A DNA stretch of 64,000 nt from Sorghum bicolor. Lineage: Eukaryota > Streptophyta > Magnoliopsida > Poales > Poaceae. The notes beneath the pieces are model-generated. The model saw only the letters and a list, made by a program, of their open reading frames with translations. It had not been told where the DNA came from and ran no database searches. The translations under genes and the position numbers were made by a program. This document shows, piece after piece, positions 47,216 to 57,899 of the stretch; within the stretch, counting starts at the first letter, position 1, and every line of letters starts with the position of its first letter. The stretch spans positions 10,036,501-10,100,500 of the forward strand of contig NC_012870.2 of the NCBI RefSeq assembly GCF_000003195.3, read 5' to 3'.

Positions 47216-47237
47216 TGCTTGTGCATTGCGATACTTG

Positions 47238-47474
47238 GGCCTTGTTTAGTTCCGAAAAGACTTCGGTAGTGTAGCACTTTCGTTTGTGTGTGACAAATAT
47301 TATTCAATTATGGACTAACTAGAATCAAAAGATTCGTCTCGCGATTTCCAGCTAAACTGTGTAATTAGTTTTTTGCTTTCGTCTATATTTAATGCTCCAT
47401 GCATGTGCCATAAGATTCGATGTGACGTGCAATCTTGAAAACTTTTTGCTTTTCGGGGTGAACTAAACAAGGCC
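47238..47474. mobile_element. Tourist-like MITE in the 3' UTR of the small TM gene
   Basis: GGCCTTGTTTAGTTCC pairs with GAACTAAACAAGGCC, 237 bp, with TTG at 47235-47237 and 47475-47477. The clean ends point to a fairly recent insertion. Confidence 0.82.
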
Positions 47475-47798
47475 TTGTTAGTGCTTAGCCCAGTAGCCTG
47501 CTGCGTACTGCTGTGGTGCTGTAGTTATAGTACTAATACTAGCGTTTGTGTAGGCATTACTGCAGGCTGCTTATCAGCGTATGCAAAGTTTGTGTGTAAT
47601 TATCAGAACAGCCGGATCTGGCTGTTATCTATTTGTACACAGGAGTGGTACGATGCTAGGACATCAGGCATCCTCGTTGTAGTATTTTGTACCAATAGAT
47701 CAGTACTAGCAAAGTAAACTATAATAAACTACCATCGCCAGTCAGTAAACTACCATCTCCAGTCGAATTTAGGTAGCGCAATTCTGAAGGTAATACAT

Positions 47799-47984
47799 AC
47801 TTTCTCCTATAAGTCGTTCTAAGTCATCTTGCTCAATTAAATACAATAATAATTTGTACGTCTAGAGAAATATTTACACTAATCTTCTATGACCAACTGT
47901 AAAAAAATTTAGATATAATTGTCAAAACTAAAATGTAACTCTAGACAAATATTAGATAGATTTATATGTAAAGTGGGAGTTAGT
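47799..47984. mobile_element. Stowaway-like MITE, about 186 bp
   Basis: TACTTTCTCCTATAAG pairs with GTGGGAGTTAGTA. The ends and the TA duplication resemble Stowaway (Mariner-derived) MITEs with some decay. Confidence 0.5.
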
Positions 47985-48522
47985 ACGAAATCTGTTCGAA
48001 CGACTGGGCATACAAATATGTGCGCTTCGGTCGACCATTCAGTGGCTGATGCAGTGATGCGGACGCAGAATGAAAGAGCCAAGGGAACAAGGTTCTTCGG
48101 ACGACCATTCTGTTCGCTTGGCAAAACACGATTGACATATTAAGAACATAAACTCAAGCGAACACGCTCTCACCGAGGCAAACGACCGGGAATCAAAGAT
48201 CCAGTGTCATCGTGAATCCTATATGCCAAGGAACAATCATACGCGGACTATCCATCGACGATGGGTCGATGGTATACCAGACAATCCGTGTGACATTGTT
48301 GCAATCGAGCCAAACATCACCGTAACATCAATGCCAAATGGCAATTTTCTCATAGGTAAACTGATTGATATAAACATGACGTGCTAACGGCTTTACAATA
48401 GGCGCATTACCCAGTAGAGTTCAGTTGTTCCTTACTTTTACACAACCACGACTCTAAGCGAAGCTTAGAAACGATCCATTCGCAAGGCAAGATAGCTTAC
48501 AGCCTTCCACGCCATAAGCTTT

Positions 48523-51500
48523 TCACTGATACAGGAGGAGAGAAAAGGTCAGTCTCTTGGAGTTCAATCAACCCCTTACAAATAAGCTTGCAGTTGCTTA
48601 CCTCAGGATAGCAGTCTTGATGTACTATGGTTTCGTTGTGTGGATTAACATGCACCACGCAAGATATTCTCCCCTGCAAAGAAGCCAAGAACAATCATTA
48701 AATGACTCAGAAGTACTACACGTGGATCATACTGAGTATACACTACAAGCAAAGAACCAATAACGTGCACTCCTGGACAATCTTTTAACCCTAATATTCA
48801 TCAATCTTTTGTTTAGTGCAACGATAAAATTTGACTCAACTGGAAAAACACCTCTAGCTTGTGAGCGCTACAGGCACTGGTGGAACTGTCATTCTCAAAA
48901 TTGTAAAAAACAATTTTGTTTGCTTATAAGAACTTTGAATACAATATACAAGAACAAATAAAGTAACAATAACAACCCAACCTAGGAATTTGATGGATAG
49001 CCATTAGATAATGAAACCATGAACATTCTTGCAGTCATACAATATTATCAGTTTATCACCACAGAACTATGTTAATAAACCACCTATTCTACAGCAATAT
49101 AGTAACACAAATACACACATAGAAGTACTGTTCTAGCATGTGAAACCAAGACAGGGTAGAATGAAAAGTTGAAAAGTAGCTCCATCAGAAATTTTTCTAA
49201 TTCTAGGATATTTGCTTTTTTTTTTCAATAAAATGAAGAGCCAGGCCTACTGCAATGGAGATTCCACAATGAAAACTTTGCACTGGTCATTGGTCTCCAT
49301 GTAATCAGTGGAACAAAACTAACCATGGCACAGGATTATACATAGGCTTATAAATATGATCTGCTCCTCTACAGCCTAATCCTCCAACAATATTCTGGAG
49401 GAGAGAAAAAAGGAAGATTTGTTGTTTCTTGGCTAAAATAACTATGTCCACTTGTTGCAACTATATGCCAAAACAACTATATCCAAATGCAAAAACCAAA
49501 GGCAGTAGGCAACTTGGCATGCCTTATATCTATCAACATTGCTTAAGGCATTACTTAACAAATTAAGATGGTCACATCATATTTTACATTAGCAGATAGC
49601 TCATCAAGGAATTAAACAAATTACTGTCACCAGTAGTCCAGTACCAAACATATCTTTACAGAACAAGGAGAAAGAACTTTCTGTGAACATCAAACAGGGC
49701 ATGTGATGAGTAGATGCCACACTGAAGCTTGAGCATCTATAGCTTTATGGCAATGAAGGAGAAAACTGAAAATAACAACCTGACTGGCGAGAACCTGGCA
49801 AGGTTTAGGGAGCCAAACTAGCACTTTATCATTGCCACGAGATAGGTAGCTTTCATGAAAATCCGAAGACAGGCTAACCTTGGAGAACTTTCCCTGAGTT
49901 CCTACTCCTACAGAGAACACAAGGCATTGAAAATTGGCTTTTTATGCGTTCGATAATCCTGACACTTGACGGTGAGATTGTTAGGTGATAAGGGGATGAG
50001 GAAAAAGAGGCTAGTTGCCCCATCAAGGTTTTGTAATGGAAACGTGCCAGCAGGACTTGTAGAACTATCCACAATCAATATAAATTTCATTGAACTGTTT
50101 TGATCAACTATAATATATTTTTTGACACTCTTAACTTTAGAACTTCAGGTTGTTCTCCATGCATGCTACACTTTTATTTGTTCAATGAGACGATAGTTTT
50201 GCTAAGTTACAAAATGACAAAATGATGCAGGGGGTATAGAAGTGGAAAGTGCAAGCAACATATTTCATTAACTAACATTGTCCTTTCCTTTGAGCAGAAA
50301 GCCTTCATTTGGGCATAAAAACAGAAAAAAAAAAGCAATATAGCCTCGATGCCAGTAGTTCCATAAATCCATACAGAAGTGGTACCAGGAAGGGATACAT
50401 TAAACTTTCAAGTCTAGGAAGTGAGAAATGATAATAGTTAAAGACACAAGGAAAATGTGAAATGTTGACAAGTATTATTCTTCTCATGTGTTGTTAGATC
50501 TATCATTCTTACTAAGTGTCCGTTAATGATTGCAATTTATTACTCTAAATCAGTTCTCTTCAGTCAATGATTAAACATGGAGTCACTTCAGCCAATGATT
50601 AAACAAGGACACAGAAAATTCAAACAACAGAAGCCAATGCCTTCATAATAATAGGATAACATTTTTGTTTCAAATTTATTAAGGAAGTCAGACAAAGGAT
50701 GTGTTTGATGACCATGCATTCTCACAGAGGCAATAGACTAATTTACGGTTACATCTTGAAACAAAATCTTATAGAAAAATGATATCTAGATACAAGAGGT
50801 AACTTGTCACTGATCATGGTAGAAGTAACAATGAATCAAAATGCCAGCTAAATGCTAAGTACTTATGACATGTCTCATTATGTTATTTTGCAGATATAAA
50901 AAATAATATATCATTTAGTGAATCATGAATATGAGAATTAGAGCATGTATCCTGCTAAAATTACACCATGAATGCTCTGAATATGATGGTCATACTCATA
51001 CCACATCTGACAGAAAGATATCTAGATCAATGCAAGAAGATTGTGCGGATCTTCTTTCCTCACAAATTTTCTTGCTGCATTGCCATGTATTGTTTTTTCA
51101 TTAAAATGCACTGCCCATTTTATAGACCTTAAATCATGTCGGATAAACTATGTGGGGTAATGCTAAGCTCTTGTCAGCAGCAAAAATTCCAAATTACTTC
51201 ACCCGTCAATATCCTACCAAATTTATCGTCATAAACATATGGGGCATTCGCATTAACATATAAGAGGAGAAGGACAAGATGCGTCTAAGCCTGAATACTC
51301 ATACATACAGATTATGATTCAGTTCATGAGATCTGCACATAGCTATATATAACCAAAAAAAATCAGCACATCGCACCTTGACAGGGATGCTGAGGAAGAA
51401 GAAGTGGAGATGGCCCTCGACCTCGACGATGGTATCAAAGGGCACGGATCCCCTCGCGAGGTCCTCGACCAGGTAGATCGCGTCCTCAACGACGCGTATG

Positions 51501-51997
51501 CCGTCGAGCTGCAGGTCGGCGTCGACGTACGACACAGCGCGCGCCCGGACCCGCCCGCCGCCGGACGTGACCCGGCCGAGCGGCGCGCCGCGGTAGGCGA
51601 TGGCGACGTCGAGGCGGTTGTAGTCGAGCGCGAAGAAGTCCGGGTTGCGGACGCGGACCTTGAGCGCGGCGGATATGGTGACGGCGACGGCGGGGCGCGC
51701 CACGACGGAGACGTGCGCGAGGCGGAGGCGGGCGAGGGAGACGTCCGGGTCGGCGGGCCAGAGGAGGAAGCCCGCGAGCGCGAGGAGGAGGAAGAGCGCG
51801 GTGAGGCAGGGGCCGACGCCGCAGCAGCGGCCGCTGCCGCGGCGCAGGCGGTGGCGGAGGCGGACGGGGACGAGGAGGACCGTGTAGGAGTCGGCCGGGT
51901 GCGGGTCGAGGTAGGGCGGCGGGGAGGCGACGGCGGCGCCAGAGGTGGGGAGCAGGGGATCCCGCGCCCCCGCGGTGGGTTGCGTGGTCTTCGCCAT
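48523..51997 (-). CDS. LEA_2 / NHL-like membrane-anchored protein
   Basis: Three exons join in phase: 51377-51997, 48602-48673 and a last exon holding only the stop codon (48523-48525 and onward). The first intron is 2.7 kb and the second only 76 bp. The product is 231 aa: a Pro/Ala-rich cytosolic N-terminus, one transmembrane helix at about 64-80 (CLTALFLLLALAGFLLW), then a LEA_2 beta-sandwich domain (about 100-231). Typical family features are VRNPDFFALDYNRLDVAIAY (115-134), GAPLG (137-141) and the closing QDCYPE. This family (LEA14-, NDR1- and HIN1-like) is linked to stress and defence at the plasma membrane; the exact role here is inference. The start is the first ATG of the frame in good context (gccATGG on the minus strand is ccccATGG). 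Confidence 0.88.
48674..51376 (-). other. Large first intron of the LEA_2 gene
   Basis: It is AT-rich throughout with no recognisable transposon ends or coding exon. GTGCGA at the donor and TTTGCAG at the acceptor are acceptable plant sites and keep phase 0. Confidence 0.7.
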
Positions 51998-52340
51998 GGG
52001 GGAGCAGAAGCAGCGGTGGGTACGCGGGTTACGGGACGATGGACTGAACTGCGTATACCGTAGCTTGGAAGGAAGGGGACGAAAGCGGTTGATTGGAAGT
52101 TGGGAGTGGAGCGGAGCTCGTGAAGATGGGCGCTCGCGATTGGTGGCTTGGCCGCCGCTTGGCTTTGGTCTGTAGCGCTTCTGTCTCTGTTTTGGGTTGT
52201 TTGGGTGCTGACAGGTGACGGCGTGACGGGTGGACAGCGATCTCTCGTGGAACGCAGTCGCGCTACGCGTTGGCGATGTTGAGAAGAAGACCATCTCGTT
52301 AAGCAATTAGTGGTTCACAAGACAAATCTTAAGACGCGGC

Positions 52341-52348
52341 TATATAAA
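52341..52348 (-). promoter_or_regulatory. Possible TATA box of the LEA_2 gene
   Basis: TTTATATA is read on the minus strand about 345 bp upstream of the ATG. It would imply a leader of about 300 nt; nothing better is nearer. Confidence 0.35.
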
Positions 52349-52546
52349 CCAACAATTCGAAATGTTTCCATCATACATGCTTCTGGTAATAGTGACATTC
52401 AGGTTTTGTTTTGAGTCAAAGTATCTTGTGTTCGACTATTTTAGAAAAAAATAGCATGACTTTAATTAGATTTACCATGTGTGTATACCATGTTTGTGTT
52501 TCATACTACCATTTCAAATTATAAATACTTTTGCCTTTTCTAGATA

Positions 52547-52708
52547 CTTCCTCTAGTGAAATATATAATTGTGAAATTGTTTTAACTTTTCTATATATAT
52601 ATATATATATAATTTGCTATGTATTTAGATGTAAGTGTATAACAATAATTTCACAATTATAAATATCTAATAGAAAGTTAAAATAATTTATATTTAAAAT
52701 ATAGGGAG
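52547..52708. mobile_element. Stowaway-like MITE, 162 bp
   Basis: CTTCCTCTAGTGAAATA pairs with ATATAGGGAG, with TA on both sides. The inner halves are mutually complementary (aattgtgaaattgttttaac and gttaaaataattt), so the whole folds into a hairpin. (TA)n fills the loop. Confidence 0.65.
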
Positions 52709-52982
52709 TACACAATGAAATAATGTATCTATAAAAGCTAAAAAATATAGTTTAAAATGGAGAAAGTAGTTATTATAAAGCCCAAAATGCATGGTGACGA
52801 GGACATGAGAAGACTGTGTTGCCACATCGGTGTTTTAGGAAGAGGTGCTTTGAGTAGGCAAGTACTTTAAATATCAAAATGAGTTTCTAACCTTTTATCC
52901 CACTAAAAGTTACTTCGATCCCTCTTTTTTTTCAAAAAATGTTCTATTTGGTTTGTCCTAAGAGCATGTCCACCTTATTTCC

Positions 52983-54300
52983 CTTTTCAATTCTTGGTTT
53001 TTGGCAAGATGAAAATAAATCTCTCTAACAACTCATATCCCTTATTCCTAAAATTTACACAGTTCAAAAATCCTCTCCCGTCACGCGTAACTTTAAGTGG
53101 AGTCGTGGTCACATAGATCTACGTGTATTCTTTAGGCAATTAAAGGTAGAAGGGCAGAAAAAGAAATAAAAAGTTATAGTTGGGTCTACGTTTAACTACT
53201 TACTAGTATAGCTTGTAGTTGGGTAGGTTTAGATTTCCTGGTAGTTAGGTTAGTATGACAACCACCAATTCTATCTCCCTCTATGGTGCATCCACCGTTA
53301 GCGGTGACTTTGGCGATGCTGAACGTTTCAACTGTGATGTGTCGTGGAGGTTTGTTACCTTCCTACTCATGTGTATGGGTTGGAATTTTCAATGCCACAA
53401 CCTTCAATTGGGTTGTTGATTTTCTTCTCCCCTCTTGCGTTCTTCTTCGCTTTTTGGATGGAGTTAGCCATCAAAGCTGCTGGCGGGTCTTCTATTCAAA
53501 GGCGAAGCTATGACCATTGGCTGTGATGTGGTGCTGGGGCGTTCAATGGGTCAACGGTGCATCGCTTGTGTTGATGTGCTACTGATTAATGAGATTCAAA
53601 ATTTTGCCATTGCTTTGTTTAAGGGACCGACTTCCAGCTTCATGCGGCGAGTTCCACCAGAGATGAGGAAGAAAGCCCCTTTTCAATTCCTGTTTTTTGG
53701 CAAGATGAAAAAAATCTCTCTAACAACTCATAATCCTTCCTCCTAAAATTACATAGTTCAAAAATCCTCCCTCGTCGCGCGTAACTTTAAGTGGAGTCAT
53801 GGTCACATGGATCTACGCATATTCTTCAGCCAATCAAAGGTAGAAGGGCAGAAAAAGAATAAAAAGTTGTAGTTGGGTCTATGTTTAGGTTAGTATGACA
53901 ACCACCAGTTCTATCTCCCTCTATGGCGCATCCACCGTCGGCAACGACTTTGGTGACACTGAAGGTTTCAACTGTGATGCGCCGTGGAGGTTTGTTATCT
54001 TCCTACTCATATGTATGGGTTGGAATCTTCAATACCACAACCTTCAGTGGGGTTGCTGGTTTTCTTTTCCCCCTTTTGTGTTCTTCGCTTTTTGGATGGA
54101 GTTAGCCATCAAAGCTGTTGGCGTCGGGTCTTCTATTCAAAGGTGAAGCTATGACCATTGGTCGTGATGTGGTGCCAGGGCATTCAATGGGTTAACGGTG
54201 TATTGCTTGTGTCGATGTGCTACTGATTAAGGAGCTTCAAAAATTTGTCACTGCTTCGTTTGAGGGACAGACTTCCAGCTTCATGCGGCGGGTTACCTCA
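52983..54300. repeat. Tandem duplication of an unclassified ~690-bp unit
   Basis: Unit one is 52983-53668 and unit two 53669-54300. Shared landmarks are CTTTTCAATTC (52983 and 53669), GTATGACAACCACC (53252 and 53892) and the GACTTCCAGCTTCATGCGGC end (53628 and 54268). Unit two is about 46 bp shorter. Both contain a short frame starting MTTT.SISLYGAST, interrupted later. A T-rich tail with TTTTGTAAGGG follows unit two. It looks like an old retro-type or satellite-like repeat, and the family is unknown to me. Confidence 0.7.
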
Positions 54301-54758
54301 GGCTAAAATATAATTCTGGTTTCTTTCAGGGGTTCTTTTGTAAGGGAAAGGACGTAATCATTATGCTTATATAAAAAATTCCAACCCTTTTCTCAAAAAA
54401 AATACAAATGAGAAGCTTTCCCGTACCCAGGAAACGATATCTTTCCCTGGAAGTAAAAAAAATGGGTAAGCTTCCCCGTGCAAAAAAGAAAAAAAACGAT
54501 ATCTTCTCCTTGAAAATAAAAAGGTGAAATCTGAAAAATGGGTAAGCCTTCACATGCAAACAACGATTATTCTGAAAGCTTTTTTAAAAAGAGCTCTTTT
54601 ACAGTGGTTGGGAGTACCTCTTAGTTCCTCCTGATTCCTAAGTAATTAATTAGTGCTAATTATTTTTATGAGTGGAAGGTTAACATGGTAATTGCGGCTC
54701 CTCCTCCACCCCTTCCCCACGCACGCCTCGCCCACACGCACCTGAATGACACAATCTC

Positions 54759-54854
54759 ATGTCTCCGCCTGACAACAAGCCGGTTACTCCGATCAAGGAA
54801 TCAGCTAGGTGGTTGAGTATACGTGATCTTGGAGGGACCGGCTATAGAGGACAG
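54759..54854 (+). pseudogene. Possible gene-fragment exon (32 codons)
   Basis: An ATG opens MSPPDNKPVTPIKESARW, followed by LSIRDLGGTGYRGQ and a good donor site (CAG/GTAATT at 54854-54855). Codon use looks coding-like, but no partner exon or known family is recognised downstream. It may be a relic or a captured fragment. Confidence 0.25.
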
Positions 54855-55529
54855 GTAATTATGGATCAAATTTGTGTCTCCCTATGAGCTGTTACTGTGG
54901 TTGAGGTCACACATTAAGTTCACAAAAATTTCTCTCTGGTTGTATGGACTATATCTTAATGAGTTCGAGTTGTTGAATTGCAGAAGGGAGTTATATATGG
55001 TTGCCCACGTATTACAGGAATGTGGTCACATTTTTTATGTCAAAAATCATAAGCACGAGAATTGTTTCTGGACCTGAGACATGATAGACTTGAACAATTT
55101 GTTTTTGCATTCATTTCACATTACCTCAAACATTGGTAGATTGGGGAGTAACTCAGCAAAAATTACAAGCAGACATCAACTTAAACTGAAGGTATACATA
55201 ACTAAGAGGAATGGTTCGTCTGATGATCTGAACCTTTTGCTCATTTGCTGCCCATCGTATATCAATGAGTAGAGTTCCTATATCAATGACTAAAGCTAAA
55301 GAAGAGAGTGAAATATTAATTTCCAGTTGAAGGCCAGCAGCCACCTATAGACATCTGATATGCAAGTTCCTTCGAAGTGGCAAGCTGCAAATAACAAAGG
55401 GGAATGAGATTAATACAGGTAGGCAAGTATAGCATAATTTTAGAATAATAATCTTGCACCATACCTTGGACATTGTTGGATATCTCCAAATAATTATTTG
55501 GTTCTGAGAATACCCAACTGGTAACAAGC

Positions 55530-55650
55530 TCATGGCCCCATCCCTAGCTTGCTACTGTCGAACACGTCAGAGGTGATCTGGACGGCCTGCGCCTCGATCC
55601 CCAGCTTCCTGCCGTCGAACACCATGTCCACCGCGTACCGTCCCTCCTAG
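55530..55650 (-). pseudogene. Coding-like C-terminal fragment, unknown family
   Basis: The minus strand reads EGRYAVDMVFDGRKLG, then IEAQAVQITSDVFDSSKLG, ending at a TGA (55530-55532). An in-frame TAG sits just upstream, so it cannot be an intact protein. The composition is clearly protein-like but I cannot name the parent gene. Confidence 0.35.
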
Positions 55651-56104
55651 CGCACAATGGACAACCCGCACCCTCCTAGCAATGGGGACAACCGCCGCCT
55701 CGGCAAGGAGCACAGACGCCGCCGAGCCCGAATCTCCCCTATTCCACCGTCTTTGTGGCGGCTGATTTAACCGACCTTGGACCACCGCGTTCGCGGACGC
55801 GTGCATCACGCCGCTTGCACCCTCCGGGCAGCTAGGACAGCCGTCGCCGCCGTGAAGAGGAGCGCGTACGCCGCCGGGCCCGGATCTCACCTCCTACACC
55901 GCCTTCGCCAGATCTACACGATGCCCCCGTTCCTGTCCGCTCTCGCCCTCGCCCTGGTAGCCGGCGCCGCCGCAGCCCTGCCTCACCCTCGCCCTCGCCC
56001 TCACCCTAGCAGCCGGCACTGCCGCAACACACTCTCGGTGAAAAGGAAGAACAGACAGACGAGAGAGTGGATAAGATTGAATTTGAAAAATAAACATGTG
56101 ACAA

Positions 56105-56152
56105 ACTATACTACTTCAATCATTTCTATACTACTTCAATCATTTCTATACT
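56105..56152. repeat. 22-bp tandem repeat, two copies
   Basis: CTACTTCAATCATTTCTATA occurs twice in a row inside AT-rich intergenic DNA. Confidence 0.7.
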
Positions 56153-56497
56153 ACTCAAACATTATTTTTTATTATAAATTTTACTATTGTAACCTTAATT
56201 ACATAAAATAATTTCACAAAAAGAATTATCTCAATTTTTTTAAAGGGTTGATCCCATCAATTTTAGTATACACTTGGTGCATATGGTTCCACCATTTAAT
56301 ATGCACTAGGTGCATCTCTAATTAGTTCCTCTTGGTTCCTATGTATTTTTAGCCGTCGGATTGGTCCTCGTGAGCCGTCCATTTTTAAACAACCATTGTA
56401 AAAATTCTCTTTTAAAAAAGGAATGAAAAATTGGCTTTAGCCCGTGACTGTGGGTCCAACCCCGAGCCGTGGTCCGTGGAGTGGAGGTCGATCGTCC

Positions 56498-56504
56498 TAT
56501 ATAA
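56498..56504 (+). promoter_or_regulatory. TATA box of the RRM gene
   Basis: TATATAA lies in cctatataaccgg, 141 bp before the ATG, and fits a leader of about 105 nt. Confidence 0.7.
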
Positions 56505-56638
56505 CCGGGTCCGGGTGCCGGCGCCTCCTTCCCCGTCAAGCATTCCTTCGCACTTTGTTGCATTTCTGAATCCTGATCTGCAAAGAGAATCCCCAAACTC
56601 CAGCTAGCTCGTGGTTTAGGGTTCCAGAGTCGGCGAAG

Positions 56639-57601
56639 ATGTCGGCGCCGTGGTGGGACTCGGACTGGAAGGACCGCTCCGGGCCGGAGTACCGCGCTTT
56701 CGTGAGCAACCTACCCTACAGCACCAACGACGGCTCCCTCAAAGACGCCTTCTCCTCCTACGGCCCCCTCAACGCCGATGTGAGTGTGTCTCTTCTTGAC
56801 AGATGGCTTCATCGGTTGCTGTACAATGATTGATTACCTGGTCCCGGCGAGTTATGTTTGTTTTGGATGAATCCACACGTGTTTGGGCGTCGTTTTCTAG
56901 TCTTGCATGTTGCTCTCTCTGGGTTGGTCCCTGTCTCTGCACGTGTTTTGGATCTGTGTTCCCCTATCGTCAACACTAATTTTTAACCTATTTATTAGAT
57001 GTGCCCATCTGTACCTGTTTCCCCTTTTGCTTCATCTGCTAAATATTTGTATTTAAAGTTCTAAACTTTGCTAAATATTTGTATTTAAAGTTCTAAACTT
57101 TAATTAATTTTGGCCCGATAGTTTAGATCTGTCCCCCTGCACATGCCGGTTTTAGATCTGCTGATCTGCAACTGTTTTTCTTCTTTGCTTCATCTGCTAA
57201 TACTTGTAGTACTGATTAAAAGTTCGAACTTTTTAATTAATTTTGGCCCGATCGTTTAGATCTGTACTTGTACTTGTTTCCATCCTTTGCTTCATCTGCT
57301 AAATACTTGTTGTGTACTGATTAAAATTTCGATCTTTTTAATTAATTTTGGCCCGATCGTTTAGATCTGTACTTGTACTTGTTTCCAGGGAAGTTTGTTC
57401 TATTGCGGCTAAAAATCTGCACTTTGTATGCAGGTCGCGTATGACCGTGACACGGGGAGGTCACGTGGCTTTGGGTTCGTGCAGTTCGATGACAAGAAGT
57501 CGATGGACAACGCCATCCAGGGGATGAACGGCCAGCAGGTCGGCGGCCGCACAGTCTCCGTCAGCCAGGCGAACGAGCGCCCCCGCCGCTGGAGGGCGTG
57601 A
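56639..57601 (+). CDS. Single-RRM RNA-binding protein, short form
   Basis: Two exons (56639-56779 and 57434-57601) join in phase 0 to give 102 aa. The RNA recognition motif covers nearly the whole chain: RNP2 as AFVSNLP (20-26) and RNP1 as RGFGFVQF (58-65), with the usual DRDTGRS run before it and NGQQVGGRTVSVSQA after it. It matches plant glycine-rich RNA-binding proteins in the RRM but stops at RPRRWRA, before any Gly-rich tail. After the stop the DNA stays GC-rich, so loss of a tail by mutation is possible. The N-terminus (MSAPWWDSDWKDRSGPEYR) is unusual for the family. Binding of RNA in nucleus or cytosol is family knowledge; the target is unknown. The first intron is likely regulatory. 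Confidence 0.88.
56780..57433 (+). promoter_or_regulatory. First intron of the RRM gene with enhancer-type motifs
   Basis: This 654-nt, T-rich intron contains five matches to TTNGATYTG (56948, 57123, 57152, 57256, 57361), the motif linked to intron-mediated enhancement in plants. Part of the intron is built of two to three diverged direct repeats (gcttcatctgctaaatactt, then ttaattttggcccgat, then gtttagatctgt) of about 100-120 bp, which multiply the motif. Confidence 0.65.
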
Positions 57602-57899
57602 GCCGCTCAGCAGGCCGGCGGCGCCTGGCCAGCGGCCGCGGTCAGGGCGTCAGGCAGGCTTACGGCGGGCCAGTTATCATCACCCTTACCGTTTTTTAGC
57701 TCTCTATCAGTAGTGTTTGGTCCTCTATCGTTAGCATTTGCGGTTTGTCAAGTTTAGTGTCGTGGGATGGAACTTGCCTTGATGGTGCTAAGGTGTAAGG
57801 TGTTCGTTGGCTTGATAATGCTAAGTTTCGTCGTTGGCTTTGTGTGCCTGTGAACTCGACAAGTCATCTGTCGTCGTATTCGTATGCTTTGAATCTATG

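Noticed and set aside
46505..47307. Minus-strand frames opposite the small TM-protein gene
   Set aside because: Antisense shadows in GC-rich DNA; the plus-strand frame has TATA, start context and a conserved motif.
51404..52063. 219-codon plus-strand frame
   Set aside because: It is the antisense shadow of LEA_2 exon 1; the minus-strand protein has a clear domain and consistent splicing.
55777..56211. Signal-peptide-like frame MPPFLSALALALVAGAAA
   Set aside because: The hydrophobic start is a product of a GC-rich CTCGCCCTCGCC repeat; it soon runs into AT-rich intergenic sequence.
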